Part shown: in pieces, positions 1 to 8,636 of the stretch
Layout of the letters: the number at the start of each line of letters is the position of its first letter
Position numbering within the stretch: position 1 is the first letter of the stretch
Origin: Chiayiivirga flava
GTDB taxonomy: Bacteria > Pseudomonadota > Gammaproteobacteria > Xanthomonadales > Xanthomonadaceae
Direction of reading: 5' to 3'
Assembly (NCBI RefSeq): GCF_014202825.1
Contig: NZ_JACHHP010000004.1
Coordinates: forward strand, 310,001-374,000
Length of the DNA: 64,000 nt
The notes under the pieces: generated by a model
Seen by the model: the letters and a program-made list of their open reading frames with translations, nothing else
Database searches by the model: none
What the model was told of the DNA's origin: nothing
Position numbers and translations under genes: made by a program

Positions 1-460
1 GGTGCGCGATCGCCACGGTGAGCGCGTCCTCGTCGCGGCCGTAGCGCGCAAGCAGCACGCCGCGGCCGGGAATGCGGCTGGGCAGGGCGTAGTCGAGCAC
101 CTCGTCCGGTTCGTGGCGCGAGAGCAGGCCGTTGGCGCTCGATGCGATGCGCCCCACGCGCCGGTTCGGCTGGTGGCTCCAGAACGGAAACCCGGCGCGT
201 TCGGCGAGATAGTGCGTCTGGTTGAGGAAGCCCGAGCGCAGCGAGCCCGGATCGGTTTCCTGCAGGCCGACCACGTCGAACGCGGCGGCCAGGTCGGCGA
301 GGGCATCGAGGTTGCTGCGCTTCTCGCGGTGCGGGAGCACGTTGCTCCACGAGCGGGTCACGTAATCGCCGTAGCCGCGCGTGCTGGCGCCGGCCTGGAT
401 GTTGGCGCTCAGCAGGCTGATGCGGCGGCGCTCGGCCGGCGGCGGCGAAGGGTCGGTCAT
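1..460 (-). CDS. Endonuclease/exonuclease/phosphatase family protein, N-terminal part (runs off left edge)
   Basis: The first 153 residues of a protein whose C-terminus lies outside the window. The N-terminus carries the EEP-fold opening strand (LLSANIQAG, residues 17-25) and, further on, a DVVGLQETD stretch whose Glu is the usual metal-binding residue of this superfamily. The family includes AP endonucleases, DNase I-like enzymes and sphingomyelinase-like phosphodiesterases, and the visible part does not separate these. The ATG at 458-460 lies 82 bp behind the stop of the dsbA gene on the same strand, so it is probably the last gene of the cytochrome c4-dsbA operon. No signal peptide is visible, so a cytoplasmic location is likely. 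Family call good, substrate unknown. Confidence 0.8.
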   Translation of the reverse strand, partial: MTDPSPPPAERRRISLLSANIQAGASTRGYGDYVTRSWSNVLPHREKRSNLDALADLAAAFDVVGLQETDPGSLRSGFLNQTHYLAERAGFPFWSHQPNRRVGRIASSANGLLSRHEPDEVLDYALPSRIPGRGVLLARYGRDEDALTVAIAH

Positions 461-542
461 CGGATCAGGATGCGGGCACGCACGCGGCGCCGCAAGCGGG
501 TGCGGCGGAGCGTTGCGCCGGGCATGCGCGCCGCGGTCGGCG

Positions 543-1217
543 TCAGCCGGCCTTCTTCGCGGCGCGTTCCTTCTCGATCAGCCAGTCGGTGATCTGCAGC
601 ATCTTGGTGAAACTGCCTTCGCGCGGTGCCACCACGCGGTACTTGCCCGCGACGATGATCGACGGCGTGCCGTCGACGCCGTAGCGCGGCACCTGCGCCT
701 GCGCCTGCGCGATCTTGGCGTTCACCGCGAAGCTTTCCATCGTGGCGAGGAACTGCGCCTTGTCGACGCCGTGTTCGCCGTACCACGCGGCGAGGTCGTC
801 GAGGCTGCCGATGCGGCGCTTCTCGGTGTGCAGCGCCTCGAACAGCGGGTCGTGGGTCTTTTCCAGCACGCCCATCGTCTGCGCGGTGTAGTAGGCGCGG
901 CCGTACACCTCCCAGATGCCGCCGAACACGGCCGGCATGTAGTCGAGCTTCACGTCCGCAGGCAGGGTCTTCTTCCACGCGGCAAGCTGCGGCGCCAGGT
1001 GCGCGCAGTGGATGCAGGAATAGCCGAAGACTTCGATCACCTCGATCTGGTCGCCGCTGCTGGTGGGCTGCGCGGGTTCGATCGGGAAGTAGTCGCGTCC
1101 GGCCTGGTACGGCTCGGCGCCGGCGGCGGCGGGCGTCTGCGCCAGCGCGGGCAGGGCCAGCAGCGCGGCGGCGGCGAGGAGCAGCGGCGTTGCGAAGGAG
1201 CGAAGGCGCGACGTCAT
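543..1217 (-). CDS. dsbA: Periplasmic thiol:disulfide interchange protein DsbA
   Basis: A 224-residue DsbA-type oxidase that introduces disulfides into exported proteins. The N-terminus is a clear Sec signal ending in ALPALAQ. The thioredoxin-fold redox centre is CIHC at residues 68-71, where enterobacterial DsbA has CPHC, and the facing Thr-cisPro loop appears as DGTPSI near residue 181. The start MTSRLRSF is preferred over an upstream in-frame ATG because it places the signal peptide at the N-terminus. It follows a second DsbA-like gene after a 79-bp gap and was probably duplicated from a common ancestor with it. The electron acceptor would be DsbB, which is not in this window. Confidence 0.93.
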   Translation of the reverse strand: MTSRLRSFATPLLLAAAALLALPALAQTPAAAGAEPYQAGRDYFPIEPAQPTSSGDQIEVIEVFGYSCIHCAHLAPQLAAWKKTLPADVKLDYMPAVFGGIWEVYGRAYYTAQTMGVLEKTHDPLFEALHTEKRRIGSLDDLAAWYGEHGVDKAQFLATMESFAVNAKIAQAQAQVPRYGVDGTPSIIVAGKYRVVAPREGSFTKMLQITDWLIEKERAAKKAG

Positions 1218-1296
1218 GGGCGGTGTCTCCGGAAACGGGGCGGAAGTGGCAGGCGGGCGCGCAGCCATGCTGCGTCCGCGGAACGGACTCGGACCG

Positions 1297-2172
1297 TCAG
1301 GGCGCGGCGTTGGTTCCGCCCTGCGCCAGTTCGCGCATCGCGAGCCAGCGCGCGGCGTTGAGCATGCCCTGGTGGCCGCGATCCTGCGTCACCACCACGC
1401 GGTACTTGCCGGCCACCACCAGCGTCGGCGTGGCCTCCACCGCCCAGCGCACGATGGCTTTCTGCGAGCGTGCGATGATGGCGTTGATGCCGAACGACTT
1501 CATCGTCGCGAGCATCTGCTCCTCGTCCACGCCCAGATCCGCGTACAGGCCGGCCACTTCCTCGGCCGATCCGGTCTTCAGGCGACGGTCCTCGGCCACG
1601 GCCTTGAACATGGCGGCGTGGGTGCTGTCGAACGCGCCGAGCGCCTGCGCGGCGTGAAACGCCCGCGCGATCTGCTCCATGCTGCCGTTGGACATCGGCA
1701 GGTAGACGAATTCGATATTGGCCGGCAGCGTGGCCTTCCACGCCGGCACCAGCGGGTCCAGGCGCGCGCAGTGGATGCAGGTGTAGGAAAACACCTCGGC
1801 GATCTCGACCTTGCCCGGCGTGTTCGAGAACGGCTGCGCCGGTTCGATCAGCGTGTAGTCGGTGCCTTCGCGCGGCGCGGGCCCGGTCGGCATCTCCGCC
1901 TTGGATGCCGTCGGCGGCGTCGCGGTGTCGGCAGGGGCAGGTGCCGCGTCGATGGCCGGCGTGTCGGTGCGCGCCGCGTCCGCGGCGGGCGGCGTCGGTT
2001 CAGCTGTGGACGTAGGCGCAGGCGCGTCCGCCGGGACGGCGGCGGGAGCAGGTGCAGCGGCCGGCGCCGGCGCCGGCGCCGCGGCAGGCGTGGCATCGTC
2101 GGATGCGCCGCCGCAGGCAGCCAGGGCCAGCGCCAGCACGCCCGTGGCGAGGATCGAACGGCCGGCGCGCAT
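1297..2172 (-). CDS. DsbA-like thiol:disulfide interchange lipoprotein
   Basis: A 291-residue paralogue of the neighbouring DsbA. The signal ends in a lipobox (ALAAC, Cys20), so the mature protein should be membrane-anchored. A long Ala/Pro/Thr-rich segment (about residues 25-105) then tethers the thioredoxin-fold domain. The active site is CIHC at residues 132-135, and the cis-Pro loop reads EATPTL. The start codon overlaps the stop of the cytochrome c4 gene (TGATG), indicating translational coupling. The extended linker suggests an oxidase acting at a fixed distance from the membrane. Whether it is an oxidase, isomerase or cytochrome-maturation partner cannot be told from sequence; linkage to a c-type cytochrome makes the last plausible but unproven. 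Confidence 0.88.
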   Translation of the reverse strand: MRAGRSILATGVLALALAACGGASDDATPAAAPAPAPAAAPAPAAVPADAPAPTSTAEPTPPAADAARTDTPAIDAAPAPADTATPPTASKAEMPTGPAPREGTDYTLIEPAQPFSNTPGKVEIAEVFSYTCIHCARLDPLVPAWKATLPANIEFVYLPMSNGSMEQIARAFHAAQALGAFDSTHAAMFKAVAEDRRLKTGSAEEVAGLYADLGVDEEQMLATMKSFGINAIIARSQKAIVRWAVEATPTLVVAGKYRVVVTQDRGHQGMLNAARWLAMRELAQGGTNAAP

Positions 2173-2951
2173 CACTGCGTCGCCACCGCGTCGACGACCG
2201 GATGCAGGCCTTCGATGTACGTGGACAACGCCTGGATTTCCTCGTCGGTCAGCGGCCTGGCGACGTCGCCCATGATCGTGTTGAGGGTTTCGTTCTTGCC
2301 CCAGACCTTGCCTTCGCGGAAGTGCTGCAGCGCCAGCGCCGTGTAGCCGGCGTGCTGGCCGGCGAGCGCCGGATACGCCGCGCCCGCGTTGCCGTGCCCG
2401 GTCGGGCCGTGGCAGGCCATGCAGGCGGGAATGCCGCGCTTGGCGTCGCCGCCGCGGTACAGCGCCTGGCCCACTTCGTAGAACTTGCGGTCCTTGTTGG
2501 GGCCGTCGGCGATCGGCGTTTCGTCGGCGATGCCGGCACGCACGGTCTGGCTTGCGAAGTGCGCGCCCAGGTCGCGCATGTCCTGCGGCGACAGCGTGCT
2601 GGCGAAGCCGACCATGATGGCGTTCTCGCGCCCGCCGCTCTTGTACAGCGCGAGCTGGCGCGCGATGTAGCGCTCGTTCTGGCCGGCCAGTTTCGGGTAC
2701 TGCGGATCGACCGAATTGCCGTCCACGCCGTGGCACGCGGCGCAGGCGGCCGCCTTGCCGGCACCGGCGGCGGCGTCGCCGGGCTGGGCGGGGCCGTGCG
2801 CGTCGCTGAGCTGCGTCACTTCGGCGGGAACCGCCTCGGGCTGCGCGATCACCTGCGCCGGCGCGGGTTCGGTCTGCGCCAGCGCGCCGAACGCAAGGCC
2901 AAGGCCCAGTGTCAGGACGCCGACAGTGCCAGAATAGCGCCGAAAACTCAT
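2172..2951 (-). CDS. Di-haem cytochrome c4
   Basis: A 259-residue exported c-type cytochrome. After a signal peptide (MSFRRYSG start, cleavage near AFGALAQ) come two homologous haem domains with CAACH at residues 70-74 and CMACH at 177-181. Each is followed by the YPxLAGQ pattern typical of cytochrome c4. This protein carries electrons from the bc1 complex to terminal oxidases in the periplasm. A longer frame upstream begins at 3056, but ATG at 2949-2951 gives the signal peptide directly. It is first in a minus-strand operon with two DsbA-type genes and is divergent from engB. Length and two-domain layout match the family. Confidence 0.92.
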   Translation of the reverse strand: MSFRRYSGTVGVLTLGLGLAFGALAQTEPAPAQVIAQPEAVPAEVTQLSDAHGPAQPGDAAAGAGKAAACAACHGVDGNSVDPQYPKLAGQNERYIARQLALYKSGGRENAIMVGFASTLSPQDMRDLGAHFASQTVRAGIADETPIADGPNKDRKFYEVGQALYRGGDAKRGIPACMACHGPTGHGNAGAAYPALAGQHAGYTALALQHFREGKVWGKNETLNTIMGDVARPLTDEEIQALSTYIEGLHPVVDAVATQ

Positions 2952-3076
2952 ACACTTGCTCCACCAGAACGATCGGATCGGGCTGCATCGCGGGCGCTGT
3001 CGCCGACGCACGTGCAGAAACCCGTGAATTATCCCCGCCGGCTCCCGACCGGTCAACGAAACAAGAAGCCCAGTCC

Positions 3077-3715
3077 ATGACCGACTCCCGCCCGCCGCGT
3101 CCGTCCGCGGCCACCGAGGCGCACCCGCTGCGCGCGACGCGTTACGTGCGCAGCGTGCACGAACTGAAGAACCTGCCGCCCGACGTCGGCCGCGAAGTCG
3201 CGATCGCCGGCCGCTCCAACGCCGGCAAGTCGAGCGCGATCAACGCCATTACCGACCAGAACCGCCTCGCGCGCACCAGCAAGACGCCGGGCCGCACCCA
3301 GCAGCTCAACTACTTCGAGGTGGCACCGGAAAAATTCCTCGTCGACCTGCCCGGCTACGGCTACGCCAAGGTGCCGCCTGCGCTGCGCGCGCACTGGGAA
3401 GGGCTCATCGACACGTTTTTCCGCACGCGCGAGGCGCTCAAGGGCCTGGTGGTGGTGATGGATATCCGCCACCCGCTGCGCGATTTCGACCTGCAGATGC
3501 TCGGCTACGGCCGCGCCGGCGGGCTGCACTGCCACTGCCTGCTGACCAAGGCCGACAAGCTGCCGCGCGGGCAGCAGGCCAAGGCGTTGCTCGAAACGCG
3601 CCGCGCGCTCGGCGACGATGCCACGGTGCAGCTGTTCTCGGCCGAGGACCGCACCGGCGTCGAGGAGGCGCGCGCGGTGCTGGAGCGCTGGCTGGCGTTG
3701 GCGCCGCCGGCCTGA
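3077..3715 (+). CDS. engB: Ribosome biogenesis GTP-binding protein EngB (YihA/YsxC)
   Basis: A 212-residue TRAFAC-class GTPase needed for assembly of the large ribosomal subunit. G motifs are in order: P-loop GRSNAGKS (45-52), the conserved TPGRTQ segment, G3 DLPGYG, G4 TKAD and a final FSAE (G5). Length and motif spacing are normal for the family. ATG at 3077 is used rather than the longer upstream frame, which would extend back through the cytochrome gene's promoter region. The gene is divergent from the cytochrome c4 operon and convergent with the collagen-like gene, 19 bp between stops. Confidence 0.95.
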   Translation: MTDSRPPRPSAATEAHPLRATRYVRSVHELKNLPPDVGREVAIAGRSNAGKSSAINAITDQNRLARTSKTPGRTQQLNYFEVAPEKFLVDLPGYGYAKVPPALRAHWEGLIDTFFRTREALKGLVVVMDIRHPLRDFDLQMLGYGRAGGLHCHCLLTKADKLPRGQQAKALLETRRALGDDATVQLFSAEDRTGVEEARAVLERWLALAPPA

Positions 3716-3734
3716 GCCGGCGACGCCGTGGCGG

Positions 3735-5165
3735 TCACGGCACGTAGTCGATCGAGATTTCGATCGGACGCGCCGGTTCGTCGAAGCCGGTGACGGCGGG
3801 ATCGTTCGGTGGCGCCGAGTAGTGGTCGCCGGTCAGCGCGCTCGTGTCCGCAAGGCAGCCGGTCGAATTGGCGCGGCTCTGGCGTGCCGGGTTGGTGAGG
3901 CGCGCGGCGTTCTTGGGAACGTAATAGAGCGTGTTGGACGGTCCCATGCCGGCGATGGCGCCGCGGAAGGTGCTGCCCGCGAAGAGCAGCGCCGGACCGA
4001 CGCAGCCGGCGGCCGCATACGACACCGTGCCCTGGCCCGCGACGGTGCGATCCGGCGTGATCGCGACCACGTAGCCCTGCTGCGTGATGAAGCTCACGTT
4101 GTAGCCGTAGCCCGGGATGTCGAGCGAATGCAGCGGGCGCGCCAGCGCCGTACTGGGCGTGCCGTTGATCGACACGCTGGCCTTGGCACCGCCGGCCGGG
4201 CCGGCAGGTCCGGTGGCACCGACAGGGCCGGTGGGTCCGACCGGGCCGGCCGGTCCGGTGGCGCCCGCCGGACCCGCGGGGCCGACGGGGCCCTGCGGTC
4301 CGGGAGCGCCTTGCGGTCCCGCCGGGCCGGTGGCACCGATCGGGCCGGCGGGGCCTTGCGGGCCCGCTGCACCGATGGCGCCGGTGGCGCCGGCCGGTCC
4401 GGGATCGCCCTGCGGGCCCGCGGGGCCGACGGCGCCGGGCACGCCCTGGGCGCCGGCCGGACCTTCGCTGCCCTCGGGGCCGGGAGGACCGATCGGGCCG
4501 GTCGCGCCGACCGGGCCGATATCGCCTTGCGGGCCGATCGGTCCCGTCGGCCCTGCAGGTCCGCTCGGCCCCGCCGGTCCGGTGGGGCCCGTGTCGCCCG
4601 TGGGGCCGGTCGGACCGGCCGGTCCCGCCGGTCCCGCCGGTCCGGCGGCGCCTGTCTCGCCCGCGGGCCCGGCCGGACCGATCGGACCTGCGGGTCCGGC
4701 CGGTCCCGCGGGCCCGGGTGCCCCGTCGAGTCCGTCCGCGCCGGCAGGGCCTGCCGGGCCGACGTCGCCCGCCGGTCCGGCCGGACCGATCGCGCCGGGA
4801 TCGCCTTCCGGTCCTGCCGGTCCTGCCGGCCCGGTCGCGCCGACCGGCCCCGCGGGCCCCGGTGCGCCGGCCGGTCCGGCCGGGCCCGTGGGGCCGGTGA
4901 TCGAACCGGGCGCGCACGGGCCCAGCGCACCGCTCGCGGCGTCGAAGCACAACACGCTGCCGCGCTCGTCGGCCGCCTGCAGGCCCGGAATCGCGACGCT
5001 GCCGTCGCCGTCCACGCGCAGCCGATCGGCGCTGTCGGCCGGATCGCGCACGCTGAAGCCGCCGTCGACGGGTGGAGTCACGGTGACGTCGGCGGCGTGT
5101 GCGGCACCCGACACGGCCACGAGGATTGCAGCGGTCAGCGCTCGGTGCGGAAAGCGGAACGACAT
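3735..5165 (-). CDS. Secreted collagen-like (Gly-X-Y) triple-helix repeat protein
   Basis: A 476-residue exported protein. Residues 1-25 are a signal peptide (AAHAAD). A short globular part with two Cys follows, then an uninterrupted Gly-X-Y collagen stretch from about residue 91 to 327, dominated by GPAGPAG and GPTGPTG units with GDP/GPE/GPQ interruptions. A unique ~150-residue C-terminal domain containing two Cys may serve as a trimerisation or attachment head. Bacterial collagen-like proteins of this build form trimeric stalks on surfaces, spores or phages. The repeats explain open frames in other registers here, which are artefacts. It lies 86 bp behind the IPTL-type gene on the same strand, so the two are probably co-transcribed. 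Function unknown. Confidence 0.9.
   Translation of the reverse strand: MSFRFPHRALTAAILVAVSGAAHAADVTVTPPVDGGFSVRDPADSADRLRVDGDGSVAIPGLQAADERGSVLCFDAASGALGPCAPGSITGPTGPAGPAGAPGPAGPVGATGPAGPAGPEGDPGAIGPAGPAGDVGPAGPAGADGLDGAPGPAGPAGPAGPIGPAGPAGETGAAGPAGPAGPAGPTGPTGDTGPTGPAGPSGPAGPTGPIGPQGDIGPVGATGPIGPPGPEGSEGPAGAQGVPGAVGPAGPQGDPGPAGATGAIGAAGPQGPAGPIGATGPAGPQGAPGPQGPVGPAGPAGATGPAGPVGPTGPVGATGPAGPAGGAKASVSINGTPSTALARPLHSLDIPGYGYNVSFITQQGYVVAITPDRTVAGQGTVSYAAAGCVGPALLFAGSTFRGAIAGMGPSNTLYYVPKNAARLTNPARQSRANSTGCLADTSALTGDHYSAPPNDPAVTGFDEPARPIEISIDYVP
4185..4897. repeat. Degenerate 9-bp tandem repeats coding the collagen Gly-X-Y tract
   Basis: Roughly 700 bp of imperfect G+C-rich 9-bp units (plus-strand pattern ggtccggcc and variants) encode the Gly-X-Y stretch of the collagen-like protein. 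Units vary at third positions and in some X/Y residues, so the array is old and not homogenised. Such tracts can lengthen or shorten in frame by recombination. Confidence 0.85.
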
Positions 5166-5251
5166 GGACTGTCTCCGATCAGGAAAAGATAAGGTGTGGA
5201 AAGAACCCGGCAACGGAGGGGTGGCCGCGTCGCCGACGACGGTGCGGCAGG

Positions 5252-6025
5252 TCAGGCGCGCAGCCGCGAGGGCAGGTGGCGTCGCTGGCGCCACGTGACG
5301 GCGCCGAACAGCAGCACCATCAGCAGCAGGCCGAGATCCGACAGCGCGGGCACCACGAGCGGCTGCACCACCACGGGCGGGTCCGTCGGGCCGCCGCCAC
5401 CGCCGCCGAACCAGCCGGTGGCGTTGCCGCTGCCGCCCTGGTTGGTGAGGGTCGGTGCCAGCGGCTGGCCGGTGGCGTGCACGTTGGAAACGCCGACGTT
5501 GGCGATGTCCTGCGTGCCGCCCGGCAGCAGGTTCACCGCGGCGATGCCGGCGGCGGTGACGTCGATCTGGATCGGCACGCCTTCGCCGACAATCTCCAGC
5601 AGCGCCGAGACACGCTGCGTCGAGCCCGATTCGAGCCGGTATCGCGTGCCGTTGGCGCTGACCAGGCTCAGCGTCGCGAACTGCGTGCTGCCGAGGATGG
5701 CGCGGATCGCGGCGGGTCCGTCGCGGAATTCGACCACGCTGCTGCCGGCGATGACGGTGGCGCGGTTCTCCCAGTCGCCGACGAGCGTGATGGCGCCGCT
5801 GCCAAGGTCGGCGGTGCCGGCCAGCACGCGGAAATCGCCGACGCCCAGGAGCTCTCCGGCGCCCAAGCGCACCGTGCCCGAGGTGACGACATCGCCGCCC
5901 GCGGCGTCGATGCGGCCGCCGCGCAGATCGAGCGTGGCCCCGGCCGGCACCGTGATGGACGCACTCGCCGGCGCGATCGCGGCAAGACACAGCAGCAGCA
6001 CGCTGCCGATCAACGGGTAACGCAT
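5252..6025 (-). CDS. Exported protein with an IPTL-CTERM-like C-terminal sorting signal
   Basis: A 257-residue protein with a signal peptide (APASAS) and a body of short beta-strand-like repeats ([29 protein letters not shown]) suggesting a small beta-helix. After a [11 protein letters not shown] linker the tail reads [11 protein letters not shown], a hydrophobic helix and the basic WRQRR. This is the tripartite layout of IPTL-CTERM signals (short motif, membrane helix, arginine cluster), which mark proteins for processing at the cell envelope. Start MRYPLIG is chosen to begin the signal peptide. It sits directly upstream of the collagen-like gene, so a joint surface structure is possible. 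No processing peptidase is visible nearby. Confidence 0.75.
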   Translation of the reverse strand: MRYPLIGSVLLLCLAAIAPASASITVPAGATLDLRGGRIDAAGGDVVTSGTVRLGAGELLGVGDFRVLAGTADLGSGAITLVGDWENRATVIAGSSVVEFRDGPAAIRAILGSTQFATLSLVSANGTRYRLESGSTQRVSALLEIVGEGVPIQIDVTAAGIAAVNLLPGGTQDIANVGVSNVHATGQPLAPTLTNQGGSGNATGWFGGGGGGPTDPPVVVQPLVVPALSDLGLLLMVLLFGAVTWRQRRHLPSRLRA

Positions 6026-6177
6026 CGTGGTGGCCCCTGCCCCCGTCCCGGTGCGGGACAGGGTCGAGTTCAACAGATGCACGGCGGTGGTTCAATCCGA
6101 AACGGGGCAGGACGAGCGATTTGATCCCATTTCGTCCCGGGTGCAGGCGTGACGCGCACGACCGGATGCGGCGTGCG

Positions 6178-6900
6178 TCACACCGCCACGTGGATCCCGC
6201 ACTCGCGCTTGAGTCCGAAGAAGCGTGTGTCCTCCTCGCTCATGCCGCTTGCCAATGGTCGCGTGGTATGGAAATCGCCGATCGAGACATACCCCTGCTC
6301 CCACAGCGGGTGGTACGGCAGATCGTGCTTTTTCAGGTAGTCCCACACGTCCTTGTCCGACCAGTCGACGATCGGGTTGACCTTCCAGCGCGTGCCGCGC
6401 AGTTCGAGCACCGAGGCGTTGCTTCGGCTGCGCGCCTGGCTGCGGCGCAGGCCGGTGAACCAGGTGCGGATCTCCAGTTCCTCCAGCGCGCGCCGCATCG
6501 GCTCGACCTTGCGCAGGTCGTTGTAGCGCTCGATGCCGACCACGCCCTGCTCCCACAGCCGGCCGTGCCGCGCTTCCATCCACGCGCGGCTCACCAGCGG
6601 GCGATACACCTTGAGGTTGAGCTTGAGCCGTTCGGTGAGCCGGTCGGCGAAGTTGTAGGTTTCGGGGAACAGATAACCGGTGTCGATCAGGATCACCGGG
6701 ATATCGGGCTTCTGCTGCGTGAGCAGGTGCAGGGCGACGGCCGACTGCGCGCCGAAACTCGACGACAGCGCGTGATTGGCGGCGCCGCTCGCCAGCGCCC
6801 ATTCCACGCGCTGCTGCGCGCTGCGGGTCTCCAGCCAGCGGGTCAGATCGTCGAAGGCGCGGCCGTCTTCGGCGGCGGCGACGGGATCCGGGGGGCTCAT
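6178..6900 (-). CDS. cysH: Phosphoadenylyl-sulfate (PAPS) reductase CysH
   Basis: A 240-residue thioredoxin-dependent reductase that turns PAPS into sulfite and PAP. The PP-loop fold is seen in [10 protein letters not shown] (about residues 46-55), followed by [11 protein letters not shown] and the TGLRRSQ motif. The catalytic Cys lies in the C-terminal ECGIH. The paired Cys residues that bind a 4Fe-4S cluster in APS-type reductases are absent, which points to PAPS rather than APS as substrate. The start ATG overlaps the cysI stop by four bases. Third gene of cysJIH; cysDN/cysC are not in the window. Confidence 0.94.
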   Translation of the reverse strand: MSPPDPVAAAEDGRAFDDLTRWLETRSAQQRVEWALASGAANHALSSSFGAQSAVALHLLTQQKPDIPVILIDTGYLFPETYNFADRLTERLKLNLKVYRPLVSRAWMEARHGRLWEQGVVGIERYNDLRKVEPMRRALEELEIRTWFTGLRRSQARSRSNASVLELRGTRWKVNPIVDWSDKDVWDYLKKHDLPYHPLWEQGYVSIGDFHTTRPLASGMSEEDTRFFGLKRECGIHVAV

Positions 6901-8615
6901 GCGGTCAACTCCAGTGGGATGGGGGCGTACTTGTCGTTCGGGATCGTCACGATGCCGGCGCGCTTGAGGAAATCGCCGAAGCCTTCGTCGGGTGTGCGTT
7001 CGGCGGCGTAGCGCGCGAACAGCGGATCGAGCTCGGCGAGGATCCGGGCCTCGTCGATGTTTTCGCGGTACAGCACGTTGAGCCGCTGGCCACGGTGGTC
7101 CGCGCCCAGCATCAGGTTGTAGCGGCCGGGCGCCTTGCCCACGAGCGCGATCTCGGCCAGGTACGGGCGCGAGCAGCCGTTCGGGCAGCCGGAGATGCGC
7201 AGCAGGATCGGCGCCTCGCGCAGGCCGTGGCGCTGCAGCAGCGGATCGAGCATTGCGACGAAGTCCGGCAGGTAGCGTTCGGCTTCCGCCATCGCGAGCC
7301 CGCAGGTCGGCAGTGCGACGCAGGCGAGCGCATGGCGGGCGAGGGCGCTTTGGCTTGCGGTGCCGTCGAGCGCGTGGGCGTCGATCAGCGCATCGATGCG
7401 CGCGCGTTCGCCCGCCGGAATACCTGCGATGACGAGGTTCTGGTTCGGCGTGAGCCGGAACTGCGCGTCGGGGGCTGCGTCGCGCAGGAGCGTCGCGATC
7501 GCGCGCAGGCCGGTGAGGTGCGGCTGTCCGTCCCGATCGGCCACGCGGCCGGCGAAAAAATGCAGCCCGCGGTGCCAGCGCCCGTCCTCGCCCTTGCTCC
7601 AGCCGAGGCGGTCGCCATTGTGCGAGAACGCGAACGGCCGTGCGGGCGCGAGCGCAAAGCCGGCGCGACGTTCGACCTCGGCCACGAACCAGTCGATCCC
7701 GCGATCGTCGATGGTGTACTTGAGCCGCGCGCGCTTGCGCACCTCGCGGTTGCCGAAGTCTCGCTGCGCCGTCACCACGGCCGTGGCGACATCGATGAGC
7801 TGTTGCGGCGTGACGAACCCGACGCTATCGGCGATGCGCGGATACGTCTCCGCGTCGCCGTGCGTCGCACCCATGCCGCCGCCGACCGTCACGTTGTAAC
7901 CCACCAGCACGCCGCCCTCGACGATGCCGATGAACCCCAGGTCGTTGGCGAACACGTCGACATCGTTGTTCGGTGGCAGCGCGAAGCCGATCTTGAACTT
8001 GCGCGGCAGATAACGCTCGCCGTAGATCGGCTCGTCCTCGCTGCCGGAACCGGCGACGCGTTCCTCGTCGAGCCAGATCTCGTAGTAGGCGCGCGTGTTG
8101 GGCAGCAGGTGCTCGGACAGGCGTGCGGCGTCGTGCCAGAGTGCGGCGTGTGCGCCGGAGAGCTGCGGATTGGCCGCCACCATCACGTTGCGGTTGACGT
8201 CGCCGCAGGCGGCGAGCGTGTCGATGAGCGTGGCGTTGATCGCCTGCATCGTGGCCTTGAGTTCACGCTTGATCACGCCGTGGAACTGGAAGGCCTGGCG
8301 CGTGGTGATGCGCAGCGACCGATTGGCGTAACGCGTGGCGATGGCGTCCAGGCCCAGCCACTGCGCGGGCGTCACGACACCGCCGGGCGTGCGCGTGCGG
8401 ATCATGAACTGGTAGTCGGGTTCGAGCCTTGCGCGGCGGCGCTCGTCGCGTTGATCGCGGTCGTCCTGCTGGTAGCTGCCGTGGTACTTGATCAGCGTGG
8501 TGTCGTCCTCGCGCAGCGCGCCGGTGACCGGATCGGCCAGCGAGTCGAGCAGCGAACCGCGCAGGCGTCGGCTGTCGGCCTTGATCGTTTCGACGAGGGT
8601 GGCGGTGTGGCTCAT
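6897..8615 (-). CDS. cysI: Sulfite reductase (NADPH) hemoprotein beta subunit CysI
   Basis: A 572-residue sirohaem/4Fe-4S subunit reducing sulfite to sulfide. Two nitrite/sulfite reductase half-domains are present, with the cluster and sirohaem ligands in CVALPTC (about 431-437) and CPNGC (about 476-480). The anion-binding region includes [12 protein letters not shown] near residue 100. Length is as expected (E. coli 570). It lies 21 bp behind cysJ and is coupled to cysH by an ATGA overlap. Partner of CysJ in the hexadecameric holoenzyme. Confidence 0.96.
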   Translation of the reverse strand: MSHTATLVETIKADSRRLRGSLLDSLADPVTGALREDDTTLIKYHGSYQQDDRDQRDERRRARLEPDYQFMIRTRTPGGVVTPAQWLGLDAIATRYANRSLRITTRQAFQFHGVIKRELKATMQAINATLIDTLAACGDVNRNVMVAANPQLSGAHAALWHDAARLSEHLLPNTRAYYEIWLDEERVAGSGSEDEPIYGERYLPRKFKIGFALPPNNDVDVFANDLGFIGIVEGGVLVGYNVTVGGGMGATHGDAETYPRIADSVGFVTPQQLIDVATAVVTAQRDFGNREVRKRARLKYTIDDRGIDWFVAEVERRAGFALAPARPFAFSHNGDRLGWSKGEDGRWHRGLHFFAGRVADRDGQPHLTGLRAIATLLRDAAPDAQFRLTPNQNLVIAGIPAGERARIDALIDAHALDGTASQSALARHALACVALPTCGLAMAEAERYLPDFVAMLDPLLQRHGLREAPILLRISGCPNGCSRPYLAEIALVGKAPGRYNLMLGADHRGQRLNVLYRENIDEARILAELDPLFARYAAERTPDEGFGDFLKRAGIVTIPNDKYAPIPLELTA

Positions 8616-8636
8616 GGCGGAATGGCAGCGATGGCG

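Noticed and set aside
4185-4897. Regular 9-bp periodicity that might be read as a CRISPR or satellite array
   Set aside because: The repeats are imperfect, have no spacers and code Gly-X-Y in one frame.
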